Numbered from the stretch's first letter, positions 27,127 to 37,248 are shown. The stretch: DNA of 64,000 bases from Methyloversatilis discipulorum (GCF_000527135.1 NZ_AZUP01000001.1:3683535-3747534), one strand, 5' to 3'. The notes: generated by a model from the sequence alone, not told the origin. Numbers and translations are program-made.

Positions 27127-28271
27127 GCGCTGCCCAGGTGATCGCTCCGGTGCTGTGCGTCGTCGGCGCACGGCCGAACTACATGAAGATGGCGCCCATC
27201 CTGCGCGCCTTCGACGAGCACGTGCCGGCGATTCCGTGGGTGCTGGTGCATACCGGTCAGCACTACGACCACGCGATGAACGAGCGCCTGTTCAGCGGTC
27301 TGCGTCTGCCGACGCCGCATCACAATCTCGAGGTCGGCTCCGGCACGCACGCGGTGCAGACCGCCGAGATCATGAAGCGCTTCGAGCCACTGGTCGATGA
27401 GCTCCAACCGTCCTGCGTGCTGGTGGTGGGCGACGTCAATTCGACGCTGGCCTGCGCGCTGGTGGCGGTGAAGAAGCACGTGCCGGTGGTGCATGTCGAA
27501 GCCGGCCTGCGCAGTGGCGATCGCGCGATGCCGGAGGAGATCAACCGCATCCTGGTCGACCGCATTTCTGACCGGCTGTACACCACCGAGCGCAGCGCGC
27601 TTGGCAATCTGAGCGGCGAAGGCGTCGACGCCTCGTGGGTCCATTTCGCCGGCAACGTGATGATCGATTCGCTGCTGTCCAGCCGCGCGCTGGCAGTGCC
27701 GCCGGCGAAGACGCTGGCCGAGCACGACATCGACCCGGCGCTGATCGCCGACGGCCGCTACGGCGTGGTGACGCTGCACCGTCCGAGCAATGTGGACGAC
27801 CCCGAACAGCTGAAGCGGCTGGCCGCGATGCTGACGCAGGCGGCCGCACGGCTGCCGCTGCTGTTTGCGATCCATCCGCGTACCCGTGGCAATCTGGAGA
27901 AGTTCGGCCTCGGTGCGCTGCTCGACAATCCGCGCATCGCGCTGCTGCCGCCGCTGGGCTATCTCGAAATGCTCGGCCTGATGAGTGGCGCGACCGTCAT
28001 GATCACCGACTCCGGCGGTCTGCAGGAGGAAACGACGGCGCTGTCGGTGCCCTGCCTGACGCTGCGCGAGAACACCGAGCGACCGATCACGGTGGAGCAG
28101 GGCACGAACACCGTCATCGGCGCCGACGAGGCGCTGTTCGTGCGCAGCCTCGACGACATCCTTGCCACCGGCGGCAAGCGCGGTCGCGTGCCCGAGTACT
28201 GGGACGGCAATGCCGCCCAGCGCATCGCCGCCGACCTGCACGACTGGCTGCTGCAGCGGAGCGCGCACTGA
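27123..28271 (+). CDS. wecB: UDP-N-acetylglucosamine 2-epimerase (WecB-like)
   Basis: A 382-residue cytoplasmic epimerase converting UDP-GlcNAc to UDP-ManNAc. Signatures are GARPNYMKMAPI, HVEAGLRSGDRAMPEEINR, LHRPSNVDD and TDSGGLQEE. It provides an aminosugar precursor for the polysaccharide. Coupled to the ATPase gene by ATGA and followed after 1 bp by the deacetylase, which could act on the N-acetyl sugar polymer. Confidence 0.95.
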   Translation: MSAAQVIAPVLCVVGARPNYMKMAPILRAFDEHVPAIPWVLVHTGQHYDHAMNERLFSGLRLPTPHHNLEVGSGTHAVQTAEIMKRFEPLVDELQPSCVLVVGDVNSTLACALVAVKKHVPVVHVEAGLRSGDRAMPEEINRILVDRISDRLYTTERSALGNLSGEGVDASWVHFAGNVMIDSLLSSRALAVPPAKTLAEHDIDPALIADGRYGVVTLHRPSNVDDPEQLKRLAAMLTQAAARLPLLFAIHPRTRGNLEKFGLGALLDNPRIALLPPLGYLEMLGLMSGATVMITDSGGLQEETTALSVPCLTLRENTERPITVEQGTNTVIGADEALFVRSLDDILATGGKRGRVPEYWDGNAAQRIAADLHDWLLQRSAH

Positions 28272-28272
28272 C

Positions 28273-29127
28273 ATGAACGCCCGGACCGACATCCGCAACG
28301 CCTTCACCGTCGACGTCGAGGATTACTTCCAGGTGTCGGCGCTGGCGCCCTACATCGCGCGCAGCCGCTGGGATTCGATCGAGTGCCGCGTCGAGCGCAA
28401 CGTGGACCGCATCCTCGCGCTGCTGGCCGACAGCGGCAACCGGGCCACCTTCTTCACGCTGGGCTGGATCGCCGAACGTCATCCGGACATGGTGAAGCGC
28501 ATCGCCGCCGCGGGGCACGAGATCGCCAGCCACGGCACCGCTCACCTGCGCGCGACCGAACAGTCGCCAGCCGAATTCCTCGACGACATCACGCGCGCCA
28601 AGAAGGTGCTGGAAGACATCACCGGTGTCGAGGTGCGCGGCTACCGCGCGCCCAGCTTCTCGATCGGCCACACCAATCCGTGGGCGCTCGACTGCGTCGC
28701 GCAAGCCGGCTACCGCTACAGTTCCAGCATCTACCCGGTCAAGCACGACCACTATGGCATGCCGGACGCGCCGCGCTTCCCGTTCGCGTCGCGCGACGGC
28801 CTGATGGAGGTCCCGGTCACCACCGTGCGCATGGGCAGCCGCAACCTGCCGGCCGGCGGCGGCGGCTACTTCCGTCTGCTGCCCTACGCCACCTCGCGCT
28901 GGCTGCTGAGCCAGGTGAACAAGCGCGATGGCAAGCCGGCGATGTTCTACTGCCACCCGTGGGAAATCGATGCGGAGCAGCCGCGCGTGCAGGGCGTGGA
29001 CGCCAAGTCGCGCTTCCGCCACTACATCAATCTGCACCGCACCGAAGGCCGGCTGGCGCGCCTGATGAGTGATTTCCGCTGGGGCCGGATGGACGAGGTG
29101 TTTCCGGAGATCGCCCGTGCGGCCTGA
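28273..29127 (+). CDS. XrtA-system polysaccharide deacetylase
   Basis: A 284-residue NodB-fold carbohydrate esterase with FTVDVEDYFQ (first Asp), the SHGTAHLRA zinc His pair, RGYRAPSFSI and a C-terminal DUF3473-like extension with FYCHPWEID. It removes N-acetyl groups from the exopolysaccharide, exposing charged amines. No signal peptide is evident. The start at 28273, just after the wecB stop, removes a spurious N-terminal extension. Confidence 0.94.
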   Translation: MNARTDIRNAFTVDVEDYFQVSALAPYIARSRWDSIECRVERNVDRILALLADSGNRATFFTLGWIAERHPDMVKRIAAAGHEIASHGTAHLRATEQSPAEFLDDITRAKKVLEDITGVEVRGYRAPSFSIGHTNPWALDCVAQAGYRYSSSIYPVKHDHYGMPDAPRFPFASRDGLMEVPVTTVRMGSRNLPAGGGGYFRLLPYATSRWLLSQVNKRDGKPAMFYCHPWEIDAEQPRVQGVDAKSRFRHYINLHRTEGRLARLMSDFRWGRMDEVFPEIARAA

Positions 29128-29137
29128 GGCGGAATTC

Positions 29138-30172
29138 ATGACTGCAGTCAGCGTGCGCGCGCCGGTCGATGCCGACCGCGCGAACTGGAACGCCTTCGTC
29201 GAAGCCTGCCCGGCGGCAAGCTTCTTTCACCTGTTCGAGTGGCGCGACATCATGCGCGACGTGTTCGGCCATGCTACGCACTACCTGCTGGCCGAACGGG
29301 GTGGGCGCATCTGCGGCGTGCTGCCGCTGGCCCAGGTGAAGAGCCGGCTGTTCGGCCATTCCCTCGTGTCGCTGCCCTTTGGCGTCTATGGCGGCGTCGC
29401 GACCGACGACGAAGAGGCGGCGCTGGCGCTCGAAACCGAGGCGCAGCGCATCGCGCAGTCGCTCGGCGTTGATCACCTCGAATTCCGCAATGTGAATGCG
29501 CGCCACACCGACTGGCCGACCGAAGACCTGTACGTCACCTTCCGCAAGCAGATTTCCCCGGACGTCGAGGAAAACATGAAAGCCATCCCGCGCAAGCAGC
29601 GCGCGATGGTGCGCAAGGGCATCAACAACGGCCTGAAGGCGGTGTTCGACGCCGACAACAGCCGCTTCTTCGAACTGTATTCGGACAACGTGCATCGCCA
29701 CGGCACGCCGGCGATGTCGCGCCGCTATTTCGACACGCTGCGCCGCACTTTCGGCGAGCGCTGTTCGGTCATGACCGTCGAAGGTCCGGACGGCGCGTTG
29801 CTCAGTTCAGTCATGAGCTTCTACTTCCGCGACGAAATCCTGCCCTACTACGCCGGCGATGCGGTGGCGGCGCGCGATCTCGCGGCGAACGACTTCAAGT
29901 ACTGGGAACTGATGCGCCACGCCTGCGAACGCGGCATCCGCGTGTTCGACTACGGTCGCAGCAAGCAGGGCACCGGTTCCTACTCGTTCAAGAAGAACTG
30001 GGGCTTCGAACCGACACCGCTGCATTACGAGTATTGCCTGTACAAGCGCGACAGCCTGCCGCGCAACAACCCGTCGAACCCGAAGTACAAGCTGATGATC
30101 GAAGTGTGGCGCCGCATGCCGCGCAGCTTCGCGAACACGATCGGGCCCTTCATCGTCCGCAACCTGGGCTGA
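29138..30172 (+). CDS. FemAB-family XrtA-associated protein
   Basis: A 344-residue double-GNAT protein of the FemAB type. The acyl-accepting core includes WNAFVEACPAASFFHLFEW and the C-terminal HACERGIRVFDYGRSKQGTGSYSFKKNWGFEP. FemAB relatives transfer amino acids from tRNA to glycans or peptides, so it may add amino acids to the polysaccharide or to PEP-CTERM-linked groups; no activity is proved for this subfamily. GGAA precedes ATG 29138; an in-frame GTG at 29117 is an alternative. Confidence 0.9.
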   Translation: MTAVSVRAPVDADRANWNAFVEACPAASFFHLFEWRDIMRDVFGHATHYLLAERGGRICGVLPLAQVKSRLFGHSLVSLPFGVYGGVATDDEEAALALETEAQRIAQSLGVDHLEFRNVNARHTDWPTEDLYVTFRKQISPDVEENMKAIPRKQRAMVRKGINNGLKAVFDADNSRFFELYSDNVHRHGTPAMSRRYFDTLRRTFGERCSVMTVEGPDGALLSSVMSFYFRDEILPYYAGDAVAARDLAANDFKYWELMRHACERGIRVFDYGRSKQGTGSYSFKKNWGFEPTPLHYEYCLYKRDSLPRNNPSNPKYKLMIEVWRRMPRSFANTIGPFIVRNLG

Positions 30173-30177
30173 CCGGC

Positions 30178-31440
30178 GTGGAGCCGCTGCTCTTCCTTGC
30201 CCATCGGCTGCCCTTTCCGCCCAACAAGGGCGACAAGATCCGCTCCTTCCATCTGCTGAAGCATCTGGCGCGCGGCCATGCGCTGCACGTCGGTGCCTTC
30301 ATCGACGATGCCGCCGATCTGCCGCATGTAACGGCACTGCAGGCGATGTGCGCGCAGCTGCACACCGAAACCATCGCCCCGCGCAGCCGCAAGCTGCTGT
30401 CGCTGCGCGCGCTGGCGACCGGCGAGGCGCTCAGCGTCGTCTATTACCGGTCGGCAGCGATGCAGCGCTGGGTCGATGACACCATCGCTCGTCACGACAT
30501 CACCAAGGCCGTCGTGTTTTGCTCGACCATGGCGCAGTACCTCGATCGCCATCCGCAGGTGCGCCGCATCGTCGATCTGGTCGATGTCGATTCGGCCAAG
30601 TGGTCGGAGTACGCGCCGCGCCACCGCTGGCCCATGTCCTGGCTGTACCGGCGTGAAGCGTGCACGCTGCTCGATTTCGAAGCGCGTGTTGTCGCTGCGG
30701 CCGACCGCAGCCTGCTGGTCACGCCGGCCGAGGTCGCGCTGTTCGAGTCGCTGGCGCCAGCGCAGAAAGGCCGTGTCGAGGCGCTGCCCAATGGCGTCGA
30801 TGTCGACTTCTTCAACCCGGCCAACGCTGGCGCGAATCCCTATGCAGACGGCGTCAAGCCGGTCGTGTTCACCGGCGCGATGGATTACTGGCCCAATATC
30901 GACGCCGCCTGCTGGTTCGCCAACGAAGTGATGCCGCGCATCCGCGCCGTCGAACCGGCCGCGCATTTCTTCGTCGTCGGCATGAATCCGGCGCCTGCCG
31001 TGCGCGAACTGGAGAAGACGGGTTTCGTCACCGTGACCGGCCGCGTCGACGACGTGCGCCCTTGGGTCGCGCACGCAGCCTGCGCGGTGGCGCCGCTGCG
31101 CGTGGCACGCGGCATCCAGAACAAGGTGCTCGAAGCGATGGCGATGGCCCGGCCGGTGGTCGTATGGCACACGCTGGCCGCCAGCCTCGACGCGTCGCCG
31201 GAGCGCGATTTCATCGCCGCTGACGCGGCCAGCTACGCCGAGCGCGTGCTGGCATTGTTCGACCCTGCACGCGCGCAGGCGATCGGCGATGCCGCGCGTG
31301 CTCGGATCGACAAAGTCTATCGCTGGGACAGCGCACTGGCCGCGCTCGATGCCTGGCTCGATGCGCCGGCTCCGGCGCGTTCAACCCCACACGGAAGCAC
31401 GCCCGATGTACAACCCGACGTCCTCCATGCCCGCGGCTGA
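30178..31440 (+). CDS. XrtA-system glycosyltransferase (GT4, TIGR03087-type)
   Basis: A 420-residue GT-B glycosyltransferase starting at GTG 30178 with VEPLLFLAHRLPFPPNKGDKIR, the N-terminal signature of the first glycosyltransferase of XrtA loci. Donor-binding motifs LPNGVDVDFF and ARGIQNKVLEAMAMARPVV lie in the C-terminal half. It adds a sugar to the repeat unit; donor and acceptor unknown. Overlaps the exosortase start by 35 bp. Confidence 0.9.
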   Translation: MEPLLFLAHRLPFPPNKGDKIRSFHLLKHLARGHALHVGAFIDDAADLPHVTALQAMCAQLHTETIAPRSRKLLSLRALATGEALSVVYYRSAAMQRWVDDTIARHDITKAVVFCSTMAQYLDRHPQVRRIVDLVDVDSAKWSEYAPRHRWPMSWLYRREACTLLDFEARVVAAADRSLLVTPAEVALFESLAPAQKGRVEALPNGVDVDFFNPANAGANPYADGVKPVVFTGAMDYWPNIDAACWFANEVMPRIRAVEPAAHFFVVGMNPAPAVRELEKTGFVTVTGRVDDVRPWVAHAACAVAPLRVARGIQNKVLEAMAMARPVVVWHTLAASLDASPERDFIAADAASYAERVLALFDPARAQAIGDAARARIDKVYRWDSALAALDAWLDAPAPARSTPHGSTPDVQPDVLHARG

Positions 31441-32944
31441 TACCGGACGCAGTGCTGCGCCCTGGCGGACAGCCGGGCCGGTATTCCTGCTGCTGTTCGC
31501 ACTGCTGCTGTGGCTCTACTGGGGCACCGCCGTATCGATGGCGGAAATCTGGTGGCGTTCGGAAACCTTCGCTCACGGCCTCATCGTGCCGCCCATCTTC
31601 CTCTGGCTGGTGTGGCGCAAGCGCGTAGCGCTGGCGGCGCACGTGCCGCAGCCCAGCGTGTGGGGGCTGGCCGCGCTGGCCGCGTCGCTGGCTGGCTGGC
31701 TGGTGGCCGACGTCGCCGGCGTGCAGGTGGTGCGCCAGCTGGCCTTCGTCGCCAGCATTCCGTCGCTGGTCGTCGCCGTTCTCGGCTGGCGTGTCGCCTG
31801 GGTTATCGCCTATCCGCTGGCCTTCCTTTTCCTCGGCGTACCGATGGGCGAAGGCCTGATGGTGCCGCTGATGAATTACACGGCGGACTTCACCGTTGCC
31901 TCGCTGCAACTGCTCGGTTTCCCGGTCTATCGCGAAGGCACTTTCTTCGAACTGCCGTCCGGCAGCTGGTCGGTGATCGAGGCCTGCAGCGGGCTGCGCT
32001 ACCTGATCGCCTCGCTGACCGTCGGCGCCCTGTTCGCTTACCTGAGCTATCGCACGCTGTGGCGCCGTGCCGCCTTCATCGTTGCGTCCTTCGTCGTGCC
32101 CATTGTCGCCAATGGCTTCCGCGCGCTGATGATCGTGCTGCTCGCGCACTATTCGGACATGAAGCTGGCGACCGGTGTCGACCACATCATCTACGGCTGG
32201 GTGTTCTTCGGCGTCATCATGCTGCTGCTGTTCTGGGTTGGCTCGTTCTGGCAGGAGAAGGAAGCCGACGATGTCGCGCCCGGCGCCGGCTCGATCGCGC
32301 TGCGGCCGGTCCCGATGCTGCGTACGGCGCTGACGGCCGCAGCCGCGGCAGTGCTGCTCACGCTGCCACCGCTCTACGCCTCACAACTGGCGCAGCGCGC
32401 ACTGCCGGCCTCGCCACAACTGGCGCTGCCGGCCGAAGCCGGCGACGGCTGGGCGCTCGATGCCGGGCCGGCGCTGACCGATTGGCGGCCCACCTTCCAG
32501 AACCCGGACCGCGAGCGCACGGTGCAGTACCGTCGCGGCGACGAGGTCGTGGTGCTTCATCTGGCCTGGTACGGCCGCCAGCGACAGGACGCCGAACTGA
32601 TCAACTCGCGCAACTTCATGATCCGGCAGGAGCACGACGTATGGTCCAACGTCGGTGAGCGCGTGATCGACACGCCGGCGCATCCGGTGCGCGAGACGCG
32701 TCTGCGCTCGACCGCGCTGCGCCTGCTGATTCACGACTGGTTCGTCGTCGACGGTGAACCCACCGTCAGCAGCGTGCGCGCCAAGCTCATGTTCGTACGG
32801 TCGCTGCTGCTCGACGGCGAGGACAGCGGCTACGCCGTGGTGCTGTGGACGCCGCAGCAGGGCGAGGATCCGGCGGCGCGTGCGCGCTTGGCTGGGTTCG
32901 CCGCCGTGATCGAACCGCATCTGGGCAAGGCGACCGCGCCGTGA
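31406..32944 (+). CDS. xrtA: Exosortase A fused to an EpsI domain
   Basis: A 512-residue inner-membrane protein. Residues 1-290 form the exosortase with about eight helices and the catalytic triad Cys194 (EACSGLRY), Arg239 (NGFRA) and His260 (HIIYGW). Residues 310-510 form an EpsI-type domain encoded elsewhere as a separate gene. It cuts PEP-CTERM proteins at the C-terminal signal, and may join them to a glycan or lipid. Start 31406 has GGAAG 8 bp upstream. The stop overlaps the next gene by 4 bp. Confidence 0.95.
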   Translation: MYNPTSSMPAADTGRSAAPWRTAGPVFLLLFALLLWLYWGTAVSMAEIWWRSETFAHGLIVPPIFLWLVWRKRVALAAHVPQPSVWGLAALAASLAGWLVADVAGVQVVRQLAFVASIPSLVVAVLGWRVAWVIAYPLAFLFLGVPMGEGLMVPLMNYTADFTVASLQLLGFPVYREGTFFELPSGSWSVIEACSGLRYLIASLTVGALFAYLSYRTLWRRAAFIVASFVVPIVANGFRALMIVLLAHYSDMKLATGVDHIIYGWVFFGVIMLLLFWVGSFWQEKEADDVAPGAGSIALRPVPMLRTALTAAAAAVLLTLPPLYASQLAQRALPASPQLALPAEAGDGWALDAGPALTDWRPTFQNPDRERTVQYRRGDEVVVLHLAWYGRQRQDAELINSRNFMIRQEHDVWSNVGERVIDTPAHPVRETRLRSTALRLLIHDWFVVDGEPTVSSVRAKLMFVRSLLLDGEDSGYAVVLWTPQQGEDPAARARLAGFAAVIEPHLGKATAP

Positions 32945-34089
32945 AGCGCGTCGTTCACGTGGTGCATCACTTCGGCACCGGCGGTATGGAGAACGGGATG
33001 GTGAACCTGTTCAACAATTTCCCGCCAGGTGACTTCGAGCACCACGTGGTCTGCCTGCAGGGGTATTCGCATTTCGTCGAGCGCATACGCGACGGCCGCG
33101 TCACCTTCCACGACGTGAAGAAGACGCCGGGCAAAGATCCGGCGCATTACCTGCGACTGTGGAAGATGCTGCGCACGCTGCGACCAGACATCTTGCACAC
33201 GCGGAATCTGTCGGCGCTGGAAGCGGTGCTGATCGGCTGGCTGGCCGGCGTGCCGGTGCGCATCCACGGCGAGCACGGGCGCGACGTGTTCGATCTCGAC
33301 GGCAGCAACGCGCGCTACAACCGGCTGCGCCGGCTGGTGCGTCCCTTCGTCCACCGCTATCTGACCGTCAGTCGAGACCTGCAGAACTGGCTGCGCGAGG
33401 CCATCGGCGTTGATGCGGCGCGCGTCACGCAGATCTACAACGGCGTGGACAAGCAGCGCTTCTGCCCGCGCACCGACACCACTCGCAGCGTGCTGCCGGA
33501 ATCCTTCCGCGGCGACGCCTTCGTGATCGGCAGCGTCGGCCGCATGGTCGGCGTGAAGGACTACCCGACCCTGGTGCGCGCCTTCATCGATGCCGCGCGG
33601 CGGCCGGGTGGCGAGCGCCTGCGCCTGGTCATCGTCGGCGACGGTGGCGAACGCGCCCGCTGTCAGGCGCTGCTGGACGAAGCCGGTGTGGCCGACCGTG
33701 CCTGGCTCACCGGCGAGCGCAAGGACATTCCCGAGCTGATGCAGGCGTTCGATCTGTTCGTGCTGCCCTCGCTGGGCGAAGGCATTTCCAACACCATCCT
33801 CGAAGCGATGGCCTGTGGCCTGCCCATCGTGTCCACCGCCGTCGGCGGTACGCCAGAACTGGTGGACGACGGCATCAACGGTCGGCTGTTCGTGCCCGGC
33901 GACGTCGCAGCGCTGTCGACCTGCGTGCAGGAATACGCATCCGACGCTGCGCTGCGGAATGCGCACGGAAGTGCATCACGGCAGAAAATCGAGGCCTCCT
34001 TTAGCATTGAAGCCATGGTTGCCGCCTATCGCGACGCCTATCTTGCGCTGTCCGCGAAGCAAGGTCGCCCGGACGGCTCCACCACCTGA
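32941..34089 (+). CDS. XrtA-system glycosyltransferase (GT4, TIGR03088-type)
   Basis: A 382-residue GT-B enzyme starting at GTG 32941 (VKRVVHVVHHFGTGGMENGMV). Motifs are IHGEHGRDVFDLDG, IYNGVDKQRF, IGSVGRMVGVKDYPTLV and SLGEGISNTILEAMACGLPIV. It is the second conserved glycosyltransferase of XrtA loci. Coupled to xrtA by GTGA overlap. Confidence 0.92.
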   Translation: MKRVVHVVHHFGTGGMENGMVNLFNNFPPGDFEHHVVCLQGYSHFVERIRDGRVTFHDVKKTPGKDPAHYLRLWKMLRTLRPDILHTRNLSALEAVLIGWLAGVPVRIHGEHGRDVFDLDGSNARYNRLRRLVRPFVHRYLTVSRDLQNWLREAIGVDAARVTQIYNGVDKQRFCPRTDTTRSVLPESFRGDAFVIGSVGRMVGVKDYPTLVRAFIDAARRPGGERLRLVIVGDGGERARCQALLDEAGVADRAWLTGERKDIPELMQAFDLFVLPSLGEGISNTILEAMACGLPIVSTAVGGTPELVDDGINGRLFVPGDVAALSTCVQEYASDAALRNAHGSASRQKIEASFSIEAMVAAYRDAYLALSAKQGRPDGSTT

Positions 34090-34102
34090 CAGGATTTCCC
34101 GC

Positions 34103-36016
34103 ATGTGCGGTTTCGTTGGCATTTTCGACACGCGCAACCGGCGTGATGTAGGTCGCGACGTGCTGCACCGGATGAACGAGGCGCAGCATCACCGCGGCCC
34201 GGACGAGGGCGACCTCCATCTCGAACCCGGCGTCGGTCTCGGTCACCGCCGGCTGTCCATCATCGACGTGGCGAGCGGCCAGCAGCCGCTGGCCAACGAG
34301 GACGGTTCGGTCATCGTTGTGTTCAACGGCGAGATCTACAACTTCCAGTCGCTGATTCCGGAACTGACCGCGCTGGGCCACACCTTCCGCACGCGCAGCG
34401 ACACCGAAGTGATCGTGCATGCGTGGGAGCAGTGGGGCGAAGCCTGTGTCGAGCGCTTTCGCGGCATGTTCGCGTTCGCACTGTTCGACCGCAATCAGGA
34501 CATCCTTTTCCTCGCGCGCGACCGCCTCGGCGTGAAGCCGCTGTTCTACTCGCTGCTGCCCGACGGCCAGCTCATCTTCGGCTCGGAGCTCAAGGCGCTG
34601 ACCGCGCACGGCGGCTTGAACCTTGATCTCGATCCGCTGGCGGTCGAAGAGTACTTCGCGCTCGGCTACGTCGCCGACCCGCGCACCATCTACCGCCACG
34701 CCTTCAAGCTGGAGCCGGCGCACAGCCTGCGCATCCGCCGCGGTGAAACGCCGCCGGCACCGCGCCGCTACTGGGACGTCGACTTCGGCCACGTCGAGCA
34801 GATCGACGAAGTGCAGGCCGAGGAAGAACTGATCCGCCGGCTGCGCGAATCGGTCAGCCTGCGCATGATTTCCGAGGTGCCGCTGGGTGCCTTCCTGTCC
34901 GGTGGCGTCGATTCGTCGGCGGTGGTGGCGATGATGGCGCAGTCCTCCGACACGCCGGTCAACACCTGTGCCATCGCCTTCGACGATCCGGCTTTCGACG
35001 AATCGAAGTTCGCCCAGCAGGTGGCCGACCGCTACCGTACCAACCACCGCGTTGAAATGGTCGCGTCCGACGACTTCGACCTGATCGACACGCTGGCCTG
35101 GCTGTACGACGAGCCCTACGCCGACAGCTCTGCGCTGCCGACCTACCGCGTGTGCCAGCTGGCGCGCAAGCACGTGACCGTGGCGCTGTCCGGCGACGGC
35201 GGCGACGAAAGCTTCGGCGGCTACCGCCGCTACCGCATGCACCTGATGGAAGAGCGTCTGCGTTCGCGCCTGCCGCTCGGCGTGCGCAAGCCGCTGTTCG
35301 GCACGCTGGGCCAGATCTACCCGAAGGCCGACTGGGCGCCGCGCGTGTTCCGCGCCAAGAGCACCTTCGAATCGCTGGCGCGCACTTCGGTGGAAGCCTA
35401 TTTCCACTCGGTGTCCATCCTGCGCGACCCGATGCGTGCGCAGCTGTTCAGCCCGCGGATGAAGGCGGCGCTCGGCGGCTACAACGCGGTCGAAGTGTTC
35501 CACCGCCACGCCGCGCGCCATACCTCGGACGAACCGCTGTCGCTGGTGCAGTACCTCGATCTGAACACCTATCTGGTCGGCGACATCAACACCAAGGTGG
35601 ATCGCGCCAGCATGGCGCACTCGCTGGAAGTGCGCGAACCGCTGATGGACCATCCGCTGGTCGAATGGCTGGCCACCTTGCCGGCGTCGCTGAAGATACG
35701 CGGACAGGAAGGCAAGTACCTGCTGAAGAAGTCGCTCGAACCGCACCTGCCCCACGACATCATGTACCGCCCGAAGATGGGCTTTTCGGTGCCGCTGGCA
35801 CGCTGGTTCCGCGGCCCGCTGAAACAGCGTGTGCGCGACGCCGTGCTCGGCAGCCGTCTGGCCGACACCGGCTGGTTCAACCGCCCCTATCTCGAACACC
35901 TGGTCGACGCGCACCAGTCCGGCCTGCGCGACTACAGCGCGTCGCTGTGGACCCTGCTCATGTTCGACGCCTTCCTGCGCAACCAGGAAGCGTCGGCCAT
36001 CCGTGCCGCCGCCTGA
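34103..36016 (+). CDS. XrtA-system amidotransferase (asparagine synthetase-like)
   Basis: A 637-residue class II glutamine amidotransferase. The mature N-terminus begins with Cys2 (MCGFVGIFD), then RLSIIDVASGQQPLAN and FNGEIYNF of the glutaminase. The synthetase half has the SGGVDSSAVVAMMA PP-loop and GDGGDESFGGYRRYR. It uses glutamine nitrogen and ATP to amidate a carboxylate, probably a uronic acid in the polysaccharide rather than free aspartate. It is the only one of three paralogues here with an intact nucleophile at position 2. Confidence 0.93.
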   Translation: MCGFVGIFDTRNRRDVGRDVLHRMNEAQHHRGPDEGDLHLEPGVGLGHRRLSIIDVASGQQPLANEDGSVIVVFNGEIYNFQSLIPELTALGHTFRTRSDTEVIVHAWEQWGEACVERFRGMFAFALFDRNQDILFLARDRLGVKPLFYSLLPDGQLIFGSELKALTAHGGLNLDLDPLAVEEYFALGYVADPRTIYRHAFKLEPAHSLRIRRGETPPAPRRYWDVDFGHVEQIDEVQAEEELIRRLRESVSLRMISEVPLGAFLSGGVDSSAVVAMMAQSSDTPVNTCAIAFDDPAFDESKFAQQVADRYRTNHRVEMVASDDFDLIDTLAWLYDEPYADSSALPTYRVCQLARKHVTVALSGDGGDESFGGYRRYRMHLMEERLRSRLPLGVRKPLFGTLGQIYPKADWAPRVFRAKSTFESLARTSVEAYFHSVSILRDPMRAQLFSPRMKAALGGYNAVEVFHRHAARHTSDEPLSLVQYLDLNTYLVGDINTKVDRASMAHSLEVREPLMDHPLVEWLATLPASLKIRGQEGKYLLKKSLEPHLPHDIMYRPKMGFSVPLARWFRGPLKQRVRDAVLGSRLADTGWFNRPYLEHLVDAHQSGLRDYSASLWTLLMFDAFLRNQEASAIRAAA

Positions 36017-36033
36017 AAGAGACACCGATACCG

Positions 36034-37248
36034 ATGCGCATCCTGCACGTACTGGATCACTCGATTCCGCTGCACAGCGGCTATACCTTCCGCACTGCCG
36101 CCATCCTGCGCGAGCAGCGCAAGCTCGGCTGGGACACGCACCACGTCACCAGCGTCAAGCACACCGCGCCCGGCCCGCTGGTGGAAGAGGTCGATGGCCT
36201 CACCTTCCATCGCACGCCGTGGACACCCGGAGCCGTCGACCGCGTACCGGTGCTGCGCGAGCGGGCGCAGATGCGCGCGCTCGAAGCGCGTCTGTTCGAG
36301 GTCGCGCGCGAACTGCAGCCGGACGTGCTGCACGCGCATTCGCCGGTGCTCAATGCCTTCCCGGCGCTGAACGTCGGGCGTCGGCTGGGCATTCCGGTCG
36401 TCTATGAAATCCGCGCCTTCTGGGAGGATGCCGCGGTCGATCACGGCACCACCACCGAAGGCAGCCTGCGCTACCGCGCGACGCGCGCAATGGAGACGCG
36501 GGCGGTGCAACAGGTCGATGCCGTCACGACGATCTGCGAAGGCCTGCGCCGCGACCTGGTCGCGCGCGGCGTGCCGGAGTCGAAGATCACCGTCATCCCC
36601 AACGCGGTCGATATCGACAACTTCGCCTTCGGCGTTCCGGGCGATGATGCGCTGCGTGCCGAACTGGGGCTGACCGGCAAGCGGGTGCTCGGCTTCATCG
36701 GCTCGTTCTACGCCTACGAAGGACTGGACCTGCTGCTGCGTGCGCTGCCGGCCATCCTGCAGCAGGCGCCGGACATCGCGCTGCTGCTGACCGGCGGCGG
36801 GCCGCAGGAGGAGAACCTGAAGAAGCTGACGCAGGAACTCGGCCTGCAGGAACACGTGAAGTTCACCGGCCGCGTGCCGCACGCGCAGGTTCAGCGCTAT
36901 TACAGCCTGGTCGACGTGCTGGTCTATCCGCGTCACTCGATGCGCCTGACCGATCTGGTGACGCCGCTCAAGCCGCTTGAAGCGATGGCGCAGGGCCTGC
37001 TGCTGGTGGCGTCCGACGTCGGTGGTCACAAGGAACTGATCCGCGACGGCGAGACCGGCATGCTGTTCCGTGCCGGCGACGCCGACGATCTGGCGCGCAG
37101 CGTGCTGCGCCTGCTGGCCATGCAGGACCGCTGGCCGCAGCTGCGCGAAGCCGGGCGTCGCTATGTCGAAACCGAGCGTAACTGGACGAACTCGGTCGCG
37201 CGCTATCGCGACGTCTATGGCCGGCTGACCGGCCGCGCGGCTGCATGA
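36034..37248 (+). CDS. XrtA-associated glycosyltransferase (GT4, TIGR04063-type)
   Basis: A 404-residue GT4 enzyme, beginning MRILHVLDHSIPLHSGYTFR and with RAFWEDAAVDHGT, VIPNAVDIDNF, IGSFYAYEGLDLLL and PLKPLEAMAQGLLLVASDVGGH. This N-terminus is characteristic of the third glycosyltransferase of exosortase A loci. ATG at 36034 is 17 bp after the amidotransferase. Stop overlaps the next GT4 gene (ATGA). Confidence 0.92.
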   Translation: MRILHVLDHSIPLHSGYTFRTAAILREQRKLGWDTHHVTSVKHTAPGPLVEEVDGLTFHRTPWTPGAVDRVPVLRERAQMRALEARLFEVARELQPDVLHAHSPVLNAFPALNVGRRLGIPVVYEIRAFWEDAAVDHGTTTEGSLRYRATRAMETRAVQQVDAVTTICEGLRRDLVARGVPESKITVIPNAVDIDNFAFGVPGDDALRAELGLTGKRVLGFIGSFYAYEGLDLLLRALPAILQQAPDIALLLTGGGPQEENLKKLTQELGLQEHVKFTGRVPHAQVQRYYSLVDVLVYPRHSMRLTDLVTPLKPLEAMAQGLLLVASDVGGHKELIRDGETGMLFRAGDADDLARSVLRLLAMQDRWPQLREAGRRYVETERNWTNSVARYRDVYGRLTGRAAA

